Shown here piece after piece: positions 17,760 to 25,917 of a stretch of DNA of 64,000 bases (positions are counted from its first letter, which is position 1; every line of letters begins with the position of its first letter). The notes beneath the pieces were generated by a model, which searched no databases, was not told the origin of the DNA, and was given only the letters and a program-made list of their open reading frames with translations. Location of the stretch: positions 34,526 to 98,525 of the forward strand of contig JBDTOR010000001.1 of NCBI GenBank assembly GCA_039933175.1, in the 5' to 3' direction. The translations under genes and the position numbers were made by a program. Source of the stretch: Hyphomicrobium_A sp039933175 (GTDB lineage: Bacteria > Pseudomonadota > Alphaproteobacteria > Rhizobiales > Hyphomicrobiaceae).

Positions 17760-19487
17760 ATGATCCGTTTCCGCCGGCTTTTCGAACTCGTCTCCGAGAT
17801 TGACCGGCGCCGCTTTGCCGAAGCCAGCGACCTTTTCCGGGCTGCGTTTCCCCACGAGGCCGATGCGATCGACCGGATCGCCCACATGCTGCTCAATCGG
17901 AGGAAACTCGGCTTCGACCCGATCCTGTTGCTCTCCACCGACGCGCGCGACCGCATCACGGGACTCGCCTTCGTCTATTACTTCTCCGACCTCGACTATG
18001 GCTACCTGCAGTACTTCGCCAGCGACCCGCGCAAACCGGCGCGGGGCATCGGCGTGGCGCTTTACGAGGCGTTGCGTGAGCTGCTCTCTGCCCGCGGCGC
18101 GCGCGGGCTGTTCCTCGACGTACCACCTGTCGAACCAGACAAGCTCAAGGACCGCTCGCGTCTAGCGATCAACCGTAAGCGGCTACGCTTTTACGCACGC
18201 TACGATGTGCAGAAGGTCGTCAACACGCTGTGGGATATCGAGGCCAATCCTCGCAACGACGGCTACCTGACCACCCTGCTCTATGACCCGCTGGGCCGCA
18301 AACCGCACCTGTCGCAGCGCGATGCCCGTGTCGTCATACGCAACATCCTCGTCGACCAGTACGCCTTCGAGCACGACGACCCGTTCGTCATGCGGATCGT
18401 CCGCTCGTTCACCGACAACCCGGTTAAGCTCGAAGCGCTCGGCCCGCAGCCCGAGCGCGCCGTCCCGACGCGCGCCAAGTATCTCTTGCCGATCAAGATG
18501 GTGGTCTCCGAACGCCACATGATCCACCACCTGCGCGAGAAGGGCTACGTCGAGCGCCCGGTGCGCGTCACGGCCATCCTCAAGGGCCTCGAGGGTCTGC
18601 CGATCGAGCGGGTGCCCACGCGCCATTTCGGCGAGGACAACCTGACCGCCGTGCATACGCCGGCCCTGGTCGGCTACCTCAAGGCCATGAGCCAGCGGCT
18701 CGATGACAAGGCGATTATCTATCCGGAAGTGTTTCCGATCCGCCGTCCCGACCGCGTACCGCGGGCGCTGGAGGATCGCGCCGGCTACTTCTGCGCCGAC
18801 ACCTTCACGCCACTGACGAAGAACGTCTTTGCCGCCGCGCGCGATGCCGCCAACGTGGCGCTTACCGCCGCCACCGTCATCGCCAACGGCGAGCGCTTCG
18901 CCTACGCCCTATGCCGCCCGCCTGGCCACCATGCCGAGCGACGCATATACGGCGGCTTCTGCTTCCTCAACAATTCGGCGATTGCCGCCAACTATCTGTC
19001 GAAGCAAGGGACCGTCGCGCTGCTCGACATCGACTATCACCACGGCAATGGCGGCCAGGACATCTTCTACGCACGCGATGACGTGCTGACCGTCTCGATC
19101 CACGGCCACCCCAGCCACGCCTATCCAAATTTTTCCGGCTACAGCGACGAGCGCGGCGAAGGGGCAGGGCTCGGCTTCAATCACAACTTCCCGACCGAGC
19201 CGCCGGTCAATGATGAGCGCTATCTGACACTGCTCGACAAGGCGCTTGGCGTCGTGCGTGCCTTCAAGCCGCGCTATCTGGTGCTGTCGATCGGCTTCGA
19301 CATCATGCGCGGCGACCCGACCGGCTCGTTCGCCGTGACCAACCAGGGCATGCAGCGCGTCGGCAAGCGTATTGGCCGCTTCGGCATCCCTACCCTCATC
19401 GTTCAAGAGGGCGGCTACTCGCTCGGCAACCTGCGCGCCGGCGCTCACGCCTTTTTCAGCGGTATCATCGACGCCTGGCACGGCTGA
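17760..19487 (+). CDS. GNAT acetyltransferase-histone deacetylase-family fusion protein
   Basis: A 575-residue two-domain enzyme. Residues about 1-200 look like a GNAT N-acyltransferase, with FVYYFSDLDYGYLQYFASDP as the central strands and the acetyl-CoA loop ARGIGVA near 94-100. Residues about 285-575 are a class II HDAC/acetylpolyamine amidohydrolase domain with RPPGHHAE (386-393, tandem His), DIDYHHGNG (423-431, metal ligands), GFDIMRGDPTGSF from 512 (third ligand Asp) and EGGYSLGNL (catalytic Tyr). All catalytic positions are intact. The GFD-x-x-x-GDP-x-GSF form favours polyamine or small-molecule deacetylation over proteins. Start ATG 17760. Confidence 0.88.
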   Translation: MIRFRRLFELVSEIDRRRFAEASDLFRAAFPHEADAIDRIAHMLLNRRKLGFDPILLLSTDARDRITGLAFVYYFSDLDYGYLQYFASDPRKPARGIGVALYEALRELLSARGARGLFLDVPPVEPDKLKDRSRLAINRKRLRFYARYDVQKVVNTLWDIEANPRNDGYLTTLLYDPLGRKPHLSQRDARVVIRNILVDQYAFEHDDPFVMRIVRSFTDNPVKLEALGPQPERAVPTRAKYLLPIKMVVSERHMIHHLREKGYVERPVRVTAILKGLEGLPIERVPTRHFGEDNLTAVHTPALVGYLKAMSQRLDDKAIIYPEVFPIRRPDRVPRALEDRAGYFCADTFTPLTKNVFAAARDAANVALTAATVIANGERFAYALCRPPGHHAERRIYGGFCFLNNSAIAANYLSKQGTVALLDIDYHHGNGGQDIFYARDDVLTVSIHGHPSHAYPNFSGYSDERGEGAGLGFNHNFPTEPPVNDERYLTLLDKALGVVRAFKPRYLVLSIGFDIMRGDPTGSFAVTNQGMQRVGKRIGRFGIPTLIVQEGGYSLGNLRAGAHAFFSGIIDAWHG

Positions 19488-19502
19488 CGTTCAGCCAGAC
19501 CG

Positions 19503-19802
19503 TCATGGTTCCGGAGAGAGGGGCGCCGGTGGCTTACCGCCCGCGCCGTGCAGGACCGTCATGGTGATATACGCGCCGATCCACGATCCGATTGCCGCGA
19601 AGATCACATACACCCAGTTGTTGGTGTAGCTGATCACCGCGAACGAGGAGAGCGTGTACCAGAGGCTACTCCAGTTGGCGGCGGCGACGCGTTTGCGCGC
19701 GATGACCGAGTTGGTGAACATCACGTAGACCGCGTCGGTCAGCGCGGTGGCGACGACGACGCCCACCGCCAGCCAGATGTCGATGTTATGGATACTTTGC
19801 AC
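19503..19802 (-). CDS. Hypothetical small membrane protein
   Basis: A 99-residue protein with three hydrophobic stretches: IWLAVGVVVATALTDAVYVM, SLWYTLSSFAVISY and WVYVIFAAIGSWIGAYITM. A short proline-rich tail follows. The helix pattern resembles a single half of DUF5698/DUF2179-type membrane domains, but I would not name it. The start appears to be GTG at 19802. It converges on the GNAT-deacetylase gene with 15 bases between stops. Confidence 0.65.
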   Translation of the reverse strand: MQSIHNIDIWLAVGVVVATALTDAVYVMFTNSVIARKRVAAANWSSLWYTLSSFAVISYTNNWVYVIFAAIGSWIGAYITMTVLHGAGGKPPAPLSPEP

Positions 19803-19903
19803 GGCACGAGCCCTCGGCGACCGGCGCCTCGTCGCGCCGCCGGCAGGCTAGCCCGTCACACTTAAGGAACCGCGTAAGCTGCGTCGCTCTTTCCACGGCA
19901 ACA

Positions 19904-20061
19904 CCGTCATCCCGGCGCAGGCCGGGACCCACGCCAGCTTCAGCACGCGGCTTTAGTAGAGAACAATCTCGGCAGCGCAGCAGGCATCGCACTCTCTCTA
20001 CGCATCGTCGCGGTCGCAACACGGAGACTTGCATGGATCCCGCCCTGCGCCGGGATGACGG
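19904..20061. repeat. 158-bp inverted-repeat element, copy 1
   Basis: The left arm (from 19904: CCGTCATCCCGGCGCAGG) and right arm (ending 20061) are inverted copies over about 26 bases. They enclose about 100 bases that include CCACGCCAGCTTC near 19929 and GGAGACTTGC near 20023. The same internal words recur in the element at 38380-38547. It lies between the small membrane protein gene and dcd, with no gene inside. It resembles the intergenic palindromic repeats common in Hyphomicrobiales. Confidence 0.75.
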
Positions 20062-20083
20062 ATAGACGAAATTGGCCCCACAC

Positions 20084-21148
20084 CTACTTGAAGTGCTTGG
20101 AGAGCTTGAGGCCCTGCGCCTGATAATGCGAGGGGAGGTCGCGGCCATACAGCAACTCGGGCGTGTCGGTGAGCTGCTCGTACACCAAACGGCCGATCGT
20201 CTGCCCGTCCTCCAGCATGAACGGCACGTTGTGCGAGCGGACCTCCAGCACGGCCCTGGAACCGGCACCGCCAGCTTCGGCATGACCGAAGCCAGGGTCG
20301 AAGAAACCCGCATAGTGCACGCGAAACTCGCCGACCAGCGGATTGAACGGCACCATTTCTGCGGCCTGGGTCGGGGGTACCTGGACTGCTTCCTTGGAGG
20401 CGAGGATATAGAACTGGTCCGGGTCGAGGATCAGCCGCTTCTTGCCGCGCACATAAATCGGTTCCCAGAAGTCGAGCATGGCGCATGCGCCAACCGCGTC
20501 GACATCGACGAGCCCCGTATGGCGCTTGCCGCGGTAGCCGACGAGGCCATCCTTGTCGCCCGCAAGATCGATCGACAGCGGAATGTCCTGCACCGGCTTG
20601 GCTTCGGGACCGCCGGCGCGGAAGCGGATCTGCGACAGGCGCGATCCCTTGCGCACCACGACGGGGAAGGTCTGCGGGCAAATCTCGGCGTACAGGGGGC
20701 CTTCATATCCGGCCGGGATCTGATCGAAGGACGAGACGCCATCGGCGATGACGCGCGTGAAGACATCAAGCCGCCCAGTAGAACTCTTGGGGTTGGTCGC
20801 CGCGCACAGACCGTCGGGCAATGACAGGCCTTCGAGCAGCGGCGCGACGTACACGCAGCCCGTCTCCAGTACCGCACCCTGAGATAGCGAGATGGAATGC
20901 AACTGCAGATCGTCGAGCTTGGCCGTGACGCGCTCGCCGCGCCCGGGCAGGAAGCTGGCCCGCACCCGGTAAGCGACGTTGCCGAGGCGCAGATCAAGGC
21001 TGGCCGGCTGCAGCTGGTTGGGCAGCAGCGGTTCGGCGAGCTTCACCACCTCTTCGACAATGAGCTCGCGGATCGCCTGCGAGGGCAGGATACCCTCGAC
21101 GGGCGCCTTGGGCGCGGCCTTCGCAGCTTTGACCTCGGGCTTAGCCAT
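20084..21148 (-). CDS. dcd: Double-length dCTP deaminase (2'-deoxycytidine 5'-triphosphate deaminase)
   Basis: A 354-residue protein, about twice the length of E. coli Dcd, of the type found in Hyphomicrobiales. It consists of two dUTPase-fold halves: ASLDLRLGNVAYRV and NPKSSTGRLDVF in the first half, and a second half from about 190 with a corresponding LDFWEPI strand and EVRSHNVPF. Dcd makes dUTP from dCTP to feed thymidylate synthesis; dut, which takes the next step, lies at 59.2 kb. ATG 21148. Divergent from the SAM-II-controlled metZ. Confidence 0.88.
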   Translation of the reverse strand: MAKPEVKAAKAAPKAPVEGILPSQAIRELIVEEVVKLAEPLLPNQLQPASLDLRLGNVAYRVRASFLPGRGERVTAKLDDLQLHSISLSQGAVLETGCVYVAPLLEGLSLPDGLCAATNPKSSTGRLDVFTRVIADGVSSFDQIPAGYEGPLYAEICPQTFPVVVRKGSRLSQIRFRAGGPEAKPVQDIPLSIDLAGDKDGLVGYRGKRHTGLVDVDAVGACAMLDFWEPIYVRGKKRLILDPDQFYILASKEAVQVPPTQAAEMVPFNPLVGEFRVHYAGFFDPGFGHAEAGGAGSRAVLEVRSHNVPFMLEDGQTIGRLVYEQLTDTPELLYGRDLPSHYQAQGLKLSKHFK

Positions 21149-21245
21149 CGTCGTTAAATCCTTGCCGGCAAGCGCAGCTTTGTCGCTCTAGAGCAAGCGG
21201 GCCTTGACGCCAAGCGCGATGCGGGAGTAATCCCCCAAACACACT

Positions 21246-21300
21246 TCGTGGTCATTTGGCCGGCCGGCTTGCAGCCACGTAAAACAACTCGCTAAAAGGG
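21246..21300 (+). ncRNA. SAM-II riboswitch
   Basis: The sequence has the conserved SAM-II pseudoknot elements in order: TCGTGGTCATTTGG, then CCGGCTTGCAGCCACGT, then AAACAA and GCTAAAAG. The CGTGG/CCACG stem forms P1, and the downstream CTCGCTAAA segment can pair back into the loop. SAM-II binds S-adenosylmethionine in alphaproteobacteria upstream of methionine genes. Here the aptamer lies about 97 bases before metZ, so high SAM should reduce metZ expression. A GC-rich inverted repeat (about 21352-21367) followed by TTTTA lies between it and the gene and could be part of the expression platform. Confidence 0.93.
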
Positions 21301-21396
21301 CCGTGCGCACCCAGAGCTTTAGCGCGGCTATTTTACGAGCGGTGCCTTGCCCGCCGGCCGGGTTTTACTTGGGCCAACGAGCCCGCAGGAGCGCGC

Positions 21397-22608
21397 ATGG
21401 CGAGCAACGACGACCGAGCGGCAACCCCCAAGAAGTGGGCACCCGAAACGCAGCTCGTGCATGGCGGATCGCTGCGCTCGCAGTTCGGCGAAACGTCCGA
21501 GGCGATGTTCCTGACGCAGGGGTTTGTCTACGCCAGCGCCGAGCAGGCCGAGGCACGCTTCAAGAACGAGGACCCGGGCTTCCAGTACAGCCGCTTCGGC
21601 AACCCGACCGTCGCCATGTTCGAAGAACGCGTGCGCCTGCTCGAGGGCGCCGAGGAGGCCCGCGCCGCGGCGAGTGGCATGGCCGCCGTGAACGGCGCCG
21701 TCATGTCGTACCTCAAGGCCGGCGACCACATCGTCTCTGGCCGTGCGCTGTTCGGTGCCTGCCGCTACATCGTCGAGACGCTGACCCAGCGGTACGGCAT
21801 CGGCTGCACGCTCGTCGATGGTCGCGACCTCGACGGTTGGAAAAAGGCCGTCCGCCCAAACACGAAGATGTTCTTCTTCGAGACGCCGTCAAACCCGACG
21901 CTGGAGCTGGTGGATATCGCCGCCGTCTCCAAGATCGCGCATGCGGCTGGCGCTCTCGTCGTCGTCGACAACGTTTTCGCGACGCCGCTTTTCCAGCGCC
22001 CGTTGAAGCACGGCGCCGATATCGTCGTCTATTCCGCAACCAAGCACATCGACGGACAGGGCCGCTGCCTCGGCGGCGCGGTGCTCGGGTCGCATGACTA
22101 CGTCAACAATCACCTGCAGGAATACCTGCGCCAGACCGGCCCGACCATGAGCCCGTTCAACGCCTGGGTCATGCTCAAGGGCCTGGAGACAATGCCGGTG
22201 CGCGTCAAGGCGCAGACGGCGACGGCAGCGAAACTCGCCGATCATCTCGCCGGCCAGTCGAACGTCACCCGCGTACTGTACTGTGGGCGCGCCGACCATC
22301 CGCAAGCCGATATCGTCAAGCGGCAGATGACGGGCGGCGGCCAGATGATCGCGTTTGAAGTGAAGGGCGGCAAGGCGGGCGCCTTCGCCCTGCAGGACGC
22401 GCTTGGCCTCATCAAGATTTCCAACAACCTCGGCGACGCCAAATCGCTTATCACCCATCCGGCGACGACGACGCATCACCGGATCGGCCCGGAGGCGCGC
22501 GCCGAGCTGGGCATCAGCGATGGGCTGTTGCGGCTGTCGGTCGGCCTCGAAGCGTTCGAGGATCTGGCCGCCGATCTCGATACGGGGCTTGCCGCAGTTC
22601 GCGGTTAA
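21397..22608 (+). CDS. metZ: O-succinylhomoserine sulfhydrylase
   Basis: MetZ makes homocysteine from O-succinylhomoserine and sulfide using PLP, part of methionine synthesis by direct sulfhydrylation. The 403-residue protein belongs to the Cys/Met-metabolism PLP family. It has YSATKHIDGQGR with the Schiff-base lysine at 216, ETPSNPTLE at 162-170, and the phosphate-binding SGMAAV at 93-98. AGGAG precedes ATG 21397. Control by the upstream SAM-II riboswitch fits its role. metZ-apaG adjacency is common in this order; here a hairpin repeat separates them. Confidence 0.95.
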   Translation: MASNDDRAATPKKWAPETQLVHGGSLRSQFGETSEAMFLTQGFVYASAEQAEARFKNEDPGFQYSRFGNPTVAMFEERVRLLEGAEEARAAASGMAAVNGAVMSYLKAGDHIVSGRALFGACRYIVETLTQRYGIGCTLVDGRDLDGWKKAVRPNTKMFFFETPSNPTLELVDIAAVSKIAHAAGALVVVDNVFATPLFQRPLKHGADIVVYSATKHIDGQGRCLGGAVLGSHDYVNNHLQEYLRQTGPTMSPFNAWVMLKGLETMPVRVKAQTATAAKLADHLAGQSNVTRVLYCGRADHPQADIVKRQMTGGGQMIAFEVKGGKAGAFALQDALGLIKISNNLGDAKSLITHPATTTHHRIGPEARAELGISDGLLRLSVGLEAFEDLAADLDTGLAAVRG

Positions 22609-22689
22609 TCACCCCCTCGGCCGACGTTGACCCGGCGCGCGCCGGGCTTAGAATCGCGTGGTTGCGCCGCGTCGACGGCGCATGGAGCA

Positions 22690-22855
22690 TAGTGTGATGA
22701 TCGAGAAATTCGCTAACGTCAGCGGCGAGGTATCGAGCGAATTTCTCGATCTGAATCACACTAGGGAACCTAGGCTTCTAGTGCCCCCTATGATTCCGAA
22801 GTTCGCTCCCCGTCCCGGCCGCAATCTGTGGCGAACTTCGGAATCGGGGCACTAG
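22690..22855. repeat. Composite double-hairpin repeat, copy 1
   Basis: Two imperfect palindromes lie in tandem. Module A (22690-22764) has a 9-bp outer stem (TAGTGTGAT with ATCACACTA) directly followed by a perfect 16-bp inner stem (22699-22714 with 22736-22751), a 21-base loop and a 3-base bulge. Module B (22778-22855) has a 10-bp outer stem (CTAGTGCCCC with GGGGCACTAG) and a 15-bp inner stem (22792-22806 with 22831-22845). The same A-B arrangement recurs at 61053-61221 with changed stem sequences that still pair. It ends four bases before the apaG start codon. Confidence 0.9.
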
Positions 22856-22859
22856 GCGC

Positions 22860-23252
22860 ATGTACGAAGCTGTGACCCGCGGCATCCGCATCCGCGTCAC
22901 CCCTCAATACCTGGAGGACCAGTCGTCCCCGGAGGAGAGTGAGTTCTTTTGGGCCTACACCATCGATATCGCCAACGAGAGCGAAGAGACGGTGCAGCTG
23001 CGCTCGCGCGTGTGGCAGATCACCGACGGCATCGGCCAGACGCAGGAGGTGCGCGGGCCGGGCGTCGTCGGCGAAACGCCGGTGATCCAGCCGGGCTCGT
23101 CATTCAGCTACACGTCGGGGTGCCCGCTGCGCACACCGTCGGGCATCATGGTCGGCAGCTATCAGATGACGGACGCCAAGGGCGAATTGTTCGACGTCGC
23201 CATTCCGGCCTTCTCGCTCGACAGCCCATTCGTCGTGCGCAGCATGAACTAG
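22860..23252 (+). CDS. apaG: ApaG (Co2+/Mg2+ efflux-associated) protein
   Basis: A 130-residue single-domain immunoglobulin-like beta-sandwich protein with the family core EETVQLRSRVWQITDG and then EVRGPGVVGETPVIQPGSSFSYTSGCPL. ApaG is linked to Co2+ resistance and Mg2+ efflux in enterobacteria; its molecular role is unsettled. The start MYEAVTRGI matches the expected N-terminus. The ATG is only four bases from a hairpin repeat, and the only upstream purine run (GGGG, 22846-22849) lies in that hairpin's stem. argE follows after 10 bases. Confidence 0.92.
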   Translation: MYEAVTRGIRIRVTPQYLEDQSSPEESEFFWAYTIDIANESEETVQLRSRVWQITDGIGQTQEVRGPGVVGETPVIQPGSSFSYTSGCPLRTPSGIMVGSYQMTDAKGELFDVAIPAFSLDSPFVVRSMN

Positions 23253-23262
23253 CGAGCGCCCC

Positions 23263-24438
23263 ATGAAGGGTCCGGCCTACTCCACAACGGAGCTGCTGGC
23301 GCGGCTCGTCAGCTTCGATACGACGAGCCACAAGTCCAACTTGGCGCTCATCCGTTTCGTCGAGGACTACCTTCTGCAGCACGGCGTGGTCAGCCAGATC
23401 GTTCCAACCGCCGATGGGGAGAAGGCGAGCCTCTATGCCACCGTCGGCTCAATCGGGGTCGGCGGCGTCGCGCTCTCCGGCCACACCGACGTCGTTCCGG
23501 TGGTGGGCCAGCGGTGGACGTCGGACCCGTTCGTCGTCACCGAGCGCGACGGGAAGCTCTACGGCCGCGGCACCGCCGACATGAAGGGTTTCCTCGCCTG
23601 CGTGCTCGCCGCCGTGCCCGATTACATGCAGCGCCAGCTGGCCGTGCCCGTCCACCTCGCCTTCTCCTACGACGAGGAGATCGGCTGCCTCGGCGTGCGC
23701 CCGATGATCGCCGAGTTCGGCGGCCGTCTCGTCAAGCCGCGCATGGTGCTGGTCGGCGAGCCGACGATGATGAGCGTCGTCGACTCGCACAAAGGGCCCG
23801 TGCGCTGGCACATCGAGATCAAGGGCCGCGCCGCGCATTCGAGCATGGCGCCGCTGGGCGTCAACGCCATCGCCGTCGCCGGGAAGCTGCTGCGCGAACT
23901 GGCCGATATCGAACACGAGTTGAAACTGCGCCCGCAGGCTCCGCGCTTCGATCCGCCTTACGCCACGCTGCAGGTGACGCGCATCGACGGCGGCACGGCG
24001 ACCAATATCGTGCCCGTCTCGTGTAGCTTAGACTTCGACGTGCGCGCCGTACCTGGCGTCGACATCGCCGCCATCGACCGGCGCATCCGCACCTTCGCCG
24101 CCAACGTCTGCCTGCCGGACATGCGCAAAGTCGCCGCCGAGGCCGCGATCGACATTGCCATCGCCAACCAGGTGCCGCCGTTCTCGGCCGGTGCGAACTC
24201 CGAAGTGGTGGCGCTGGCGCTCAACCTCGCCGGCCAGAACGAAACGCACGCGGTCTCCTACGCTACGGAGGCCGGCCTATTCCAGGTTGCCGGCTCGCCT
24301 GCCGTCGTCATCGGTCCCGGCGACATCGCGCAGGCGCACACGGCCGACGAATGGATCGCCGCCGACCAGCTCACGAAGTGCAGTGCATTTCTTGCGCGAC
24401 TTGGCGATTGGGCCGAGCACGGTTCAGCCGTTCGCTGA
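23263..24438 (+). CDS. argE: Acetylornithine deacetylase
   Basis: ArgE removes acetate from N-acetylornithine to give ornithine for arginine synthesis. The 391-residue M20-family protein has SGHTDVVPV and GRGTADMKG as zinc-binding motifs, YDEEIGC with the catalytic Glu, and the dimerisation domain from about 175. Length and order fit ArgE rather than DapE, whose gene is separate upstream. It lies 10 bases after apaG and probably shares its transcript. Next on the strand is a cytochrome c gene. Confidence 0.92.
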   Translation: MKGPAYSTTELLARLVSFDTTSHKSNLALIRFVEDYLLQHGVVSQIVPTADGEKASLYATVGSIGVGGVALSGHTDVVPVVGQRWTSDPFVVTERDGKLYGRGTADMKGFLACVLAAVPDYMQRQLAVPVHLAFSYDEEIGCLGVRPMIAEFGGRLVKPRMVLVGEPTMMSVVDSHKGPVRWHIEIKGRAAHSSMAPLGVNAIAVAGKLLRELADIEHELKLRPQAPRFDPPYATLQVTRIDGGTATNIVPVSCSLDFDVRAVPGVDIAAIDRRIRTFAANVCLPDMRKVAAEAAIDIAIANQVPPFSAGANSEVVALALNLAGQNETHAVSYATEAGLFQVAGSPAVVIGPGDIAQAHTADEWIAADQLTKCSAFLARLGDWAEHGSAVR

Positions 24439-24549
24439 TTGCCGCATCACATCTTCTTCATCGCGCAGCCCCGCGTTGCCGGGAACTTTCGGCACGCGCA
24501 TCGACTTATGCCCGCGTTGGATTAAGTCGAATGAAAATGGAGGCTCGCT

Positions 24550-24939
24550 GTGAACCGGCCGGAAATTCGCGCAACCGCTTTTAGCGCCTTGTCTTTGCTT
24601 GCATCTCTCGCGCCCGTATCGGCTGCGCAAGAAGAGAGCGAGGACGGAAAAGTCGCCTTCAACAACGCTTGCCGCACCTGCCACTCGTTCAAAGCCGATG
24701 ACAATCGGCTAGGTCCGACGCTGCACGGAATCGTCGGCCGCAAGGCCGGCTCGGTAGAGGGATTTGCGTTCTCGCCGGCCATGAAGGGCTCGGGAGTGAC
24801 TTGGGATGCAGCCACACTCGACAAATTTATCAGCGATCCCAACCAGGTCGTAAGCGGCAACAAAATGCAGCCGTTTGGCGGCATCGCCGACGCCGGCGAG
24901 CGCAAGAAGATCATCGATTATCTGGGAACGTTGAAGTAG
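24550..24939 (+). CDS. Class I c-type cytochrome
   Basis: A 129-residue secreted monohaem cytochrome. After a signal peptide (1-26), haem attaches at CRTCH (41-45), and the distal methionine is Met106 in NKMQPFGG. The GPTLHGIVGRKAG segment is typical of mitochondrial/c2-type cytochrome c, suggesting a soluble periplasmic electron carrier. Translation starts at GTG 24550, with GGAGG six bases upstream. It is separated from argE by 111 bases and converges on hslO with a 6-base gap. Confidence 0.92.
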   Translation: MNRPEIRATAFSALSLLASLAPVSAAQEESEDGKVAFNNACRTCHSFKADDNRLGPTLHGIVGRKAGSVEGFAFSPAMKGSGVTWDAATLDKFISDPNQVVSGNKMQPFGGIADAGERKKIIDYLGTLK

Positions 24940-24945
24940 GCGCGC

Positions 24946-25917
24946 CTACGCGATTTCGTCCGGGGCGAAGCGGTACGTCTTCGTGCAAAATTCGCACGTG
25001 ACGCTGATCGACCCATCGGGCTCGCGCATATCCGTCAGCCCCTTGGCACCGAAAGAGCGCAGGAACCCTTCGACCCGCTCGCGCGAGCAGCGGCAGTAGG
25101 CTTCGATCGAAGCGGCAGGGAAGGCGCGCACGCCTTCCTCGTGAAACAGCCGGTAGAGAAGCCGGTCAGGCGCGAGCGTCGGATCGAGCAGCTCGTGATC
25201 TTCAACCGTCGAGGCGAGGATGCGCGTGCGCTCCCAATCGTCATCCTCTTCGCTGTAGTGCTCGTCGTCACCAAACGCTTCGTCCAACGCCGGCTCCGTG
25301 CCGCCGGTCCGCGCCAGATGCTGGATCATCAGTCCGCCGGCGCGCCATTGCCAGCGCCCGGGCGCGCCTTTCTCGCCGGCGGTGTAGTGGCGGGCCACGG
25401 CGAGACGCACGAATGACGGCAGCTGCTCGGACTGATGGAAATAGGTCAGCGCGGCTTCCCCGAGGCCCTCGCCCGTCAGCGCGACGATTCCCTGGTAGCG
25501 CTCCATATCCTCGCCGGGATCAATCGTGATGGCGAGATGGCCACTGCCGATCAGCTCCCCTTGGGCAATGTCATCGTCGGCGCCGATACGCTTCTTGTCG
25601 TAACGCGCATAGGCGCGCAGCCGACCCGGCGGCTCGTAGCTGACGACGAGAAAGTCCAGCAGGCCGTCGGTCTTGGTTTGCAGCGTCAGCTTTCCGTCGA
25701 TTTTCAGAGCCGTGCCGAGCAATGCGGTCAGCGCTACGGCTTCGCCGAGGGTCTGCGACACGGCGTTCGGTGCGGCGTGATGCGAAAGGATCTCGTCGAC
25801 GGCCGGGCCAAGGCGCACGAGACGGCCGATGACGCCCGAGCGCACGGTGCGAAACGGCAGCACGATGTCGTCGCTCGGGATCTTCAGCGTGGTCGTCGTC
25901 GTGCCAACATCCGCCAT
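24946..25917 (-). CDS. hslO: Hsp33 redox-regulated chaperone
   Basis: Hsp33 is a cytoplasmic holdase activated by oxidation. The 323-residue product has the long N-terminal substrate-binding domain and, near the C-terminus, the zinc-coordinating cysteines as C-x-C (YCRCSRE) and C-x-x-C (CEFC). An acidic insert (FGDDEHYSEEDDDWE) lies in the linker. The ATG overlaps the argF stop as TGATG, so the chaperone is translationally coupled to argD-argF. This argD-argF-hslO order is common in Hyphomicrobiales. Confidence 0.94.
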   Translation of the reverse strand: MADVGTTTTTLKIPSDDIVLPFRTVRSGVIGRLVRLGPAVDEILSHHAAPNAVSQTLGEAVALTALLGTALKIDGKLTLQTKTDGLLDFLVVSYEPPGRLRAYARYDKKRIGADDDIAQGELIGSGHLAITIDPGEDMERYQGIVALTGEGLGEAALTYFHQSEQLPSFVRLAVARHYTAGEKGAPGRWQWRAGGLMIQHLARTGGTEPALDEAFGDDEHYSEEDDDWERTRILASTVEDHELLDPTLAPDRLLYRLFHEEGVRAFPAASIEAYCRCSRERVEGFLRSFGAKGLTDMREPDGSISVTCEFCTKTYRFAPDEIA

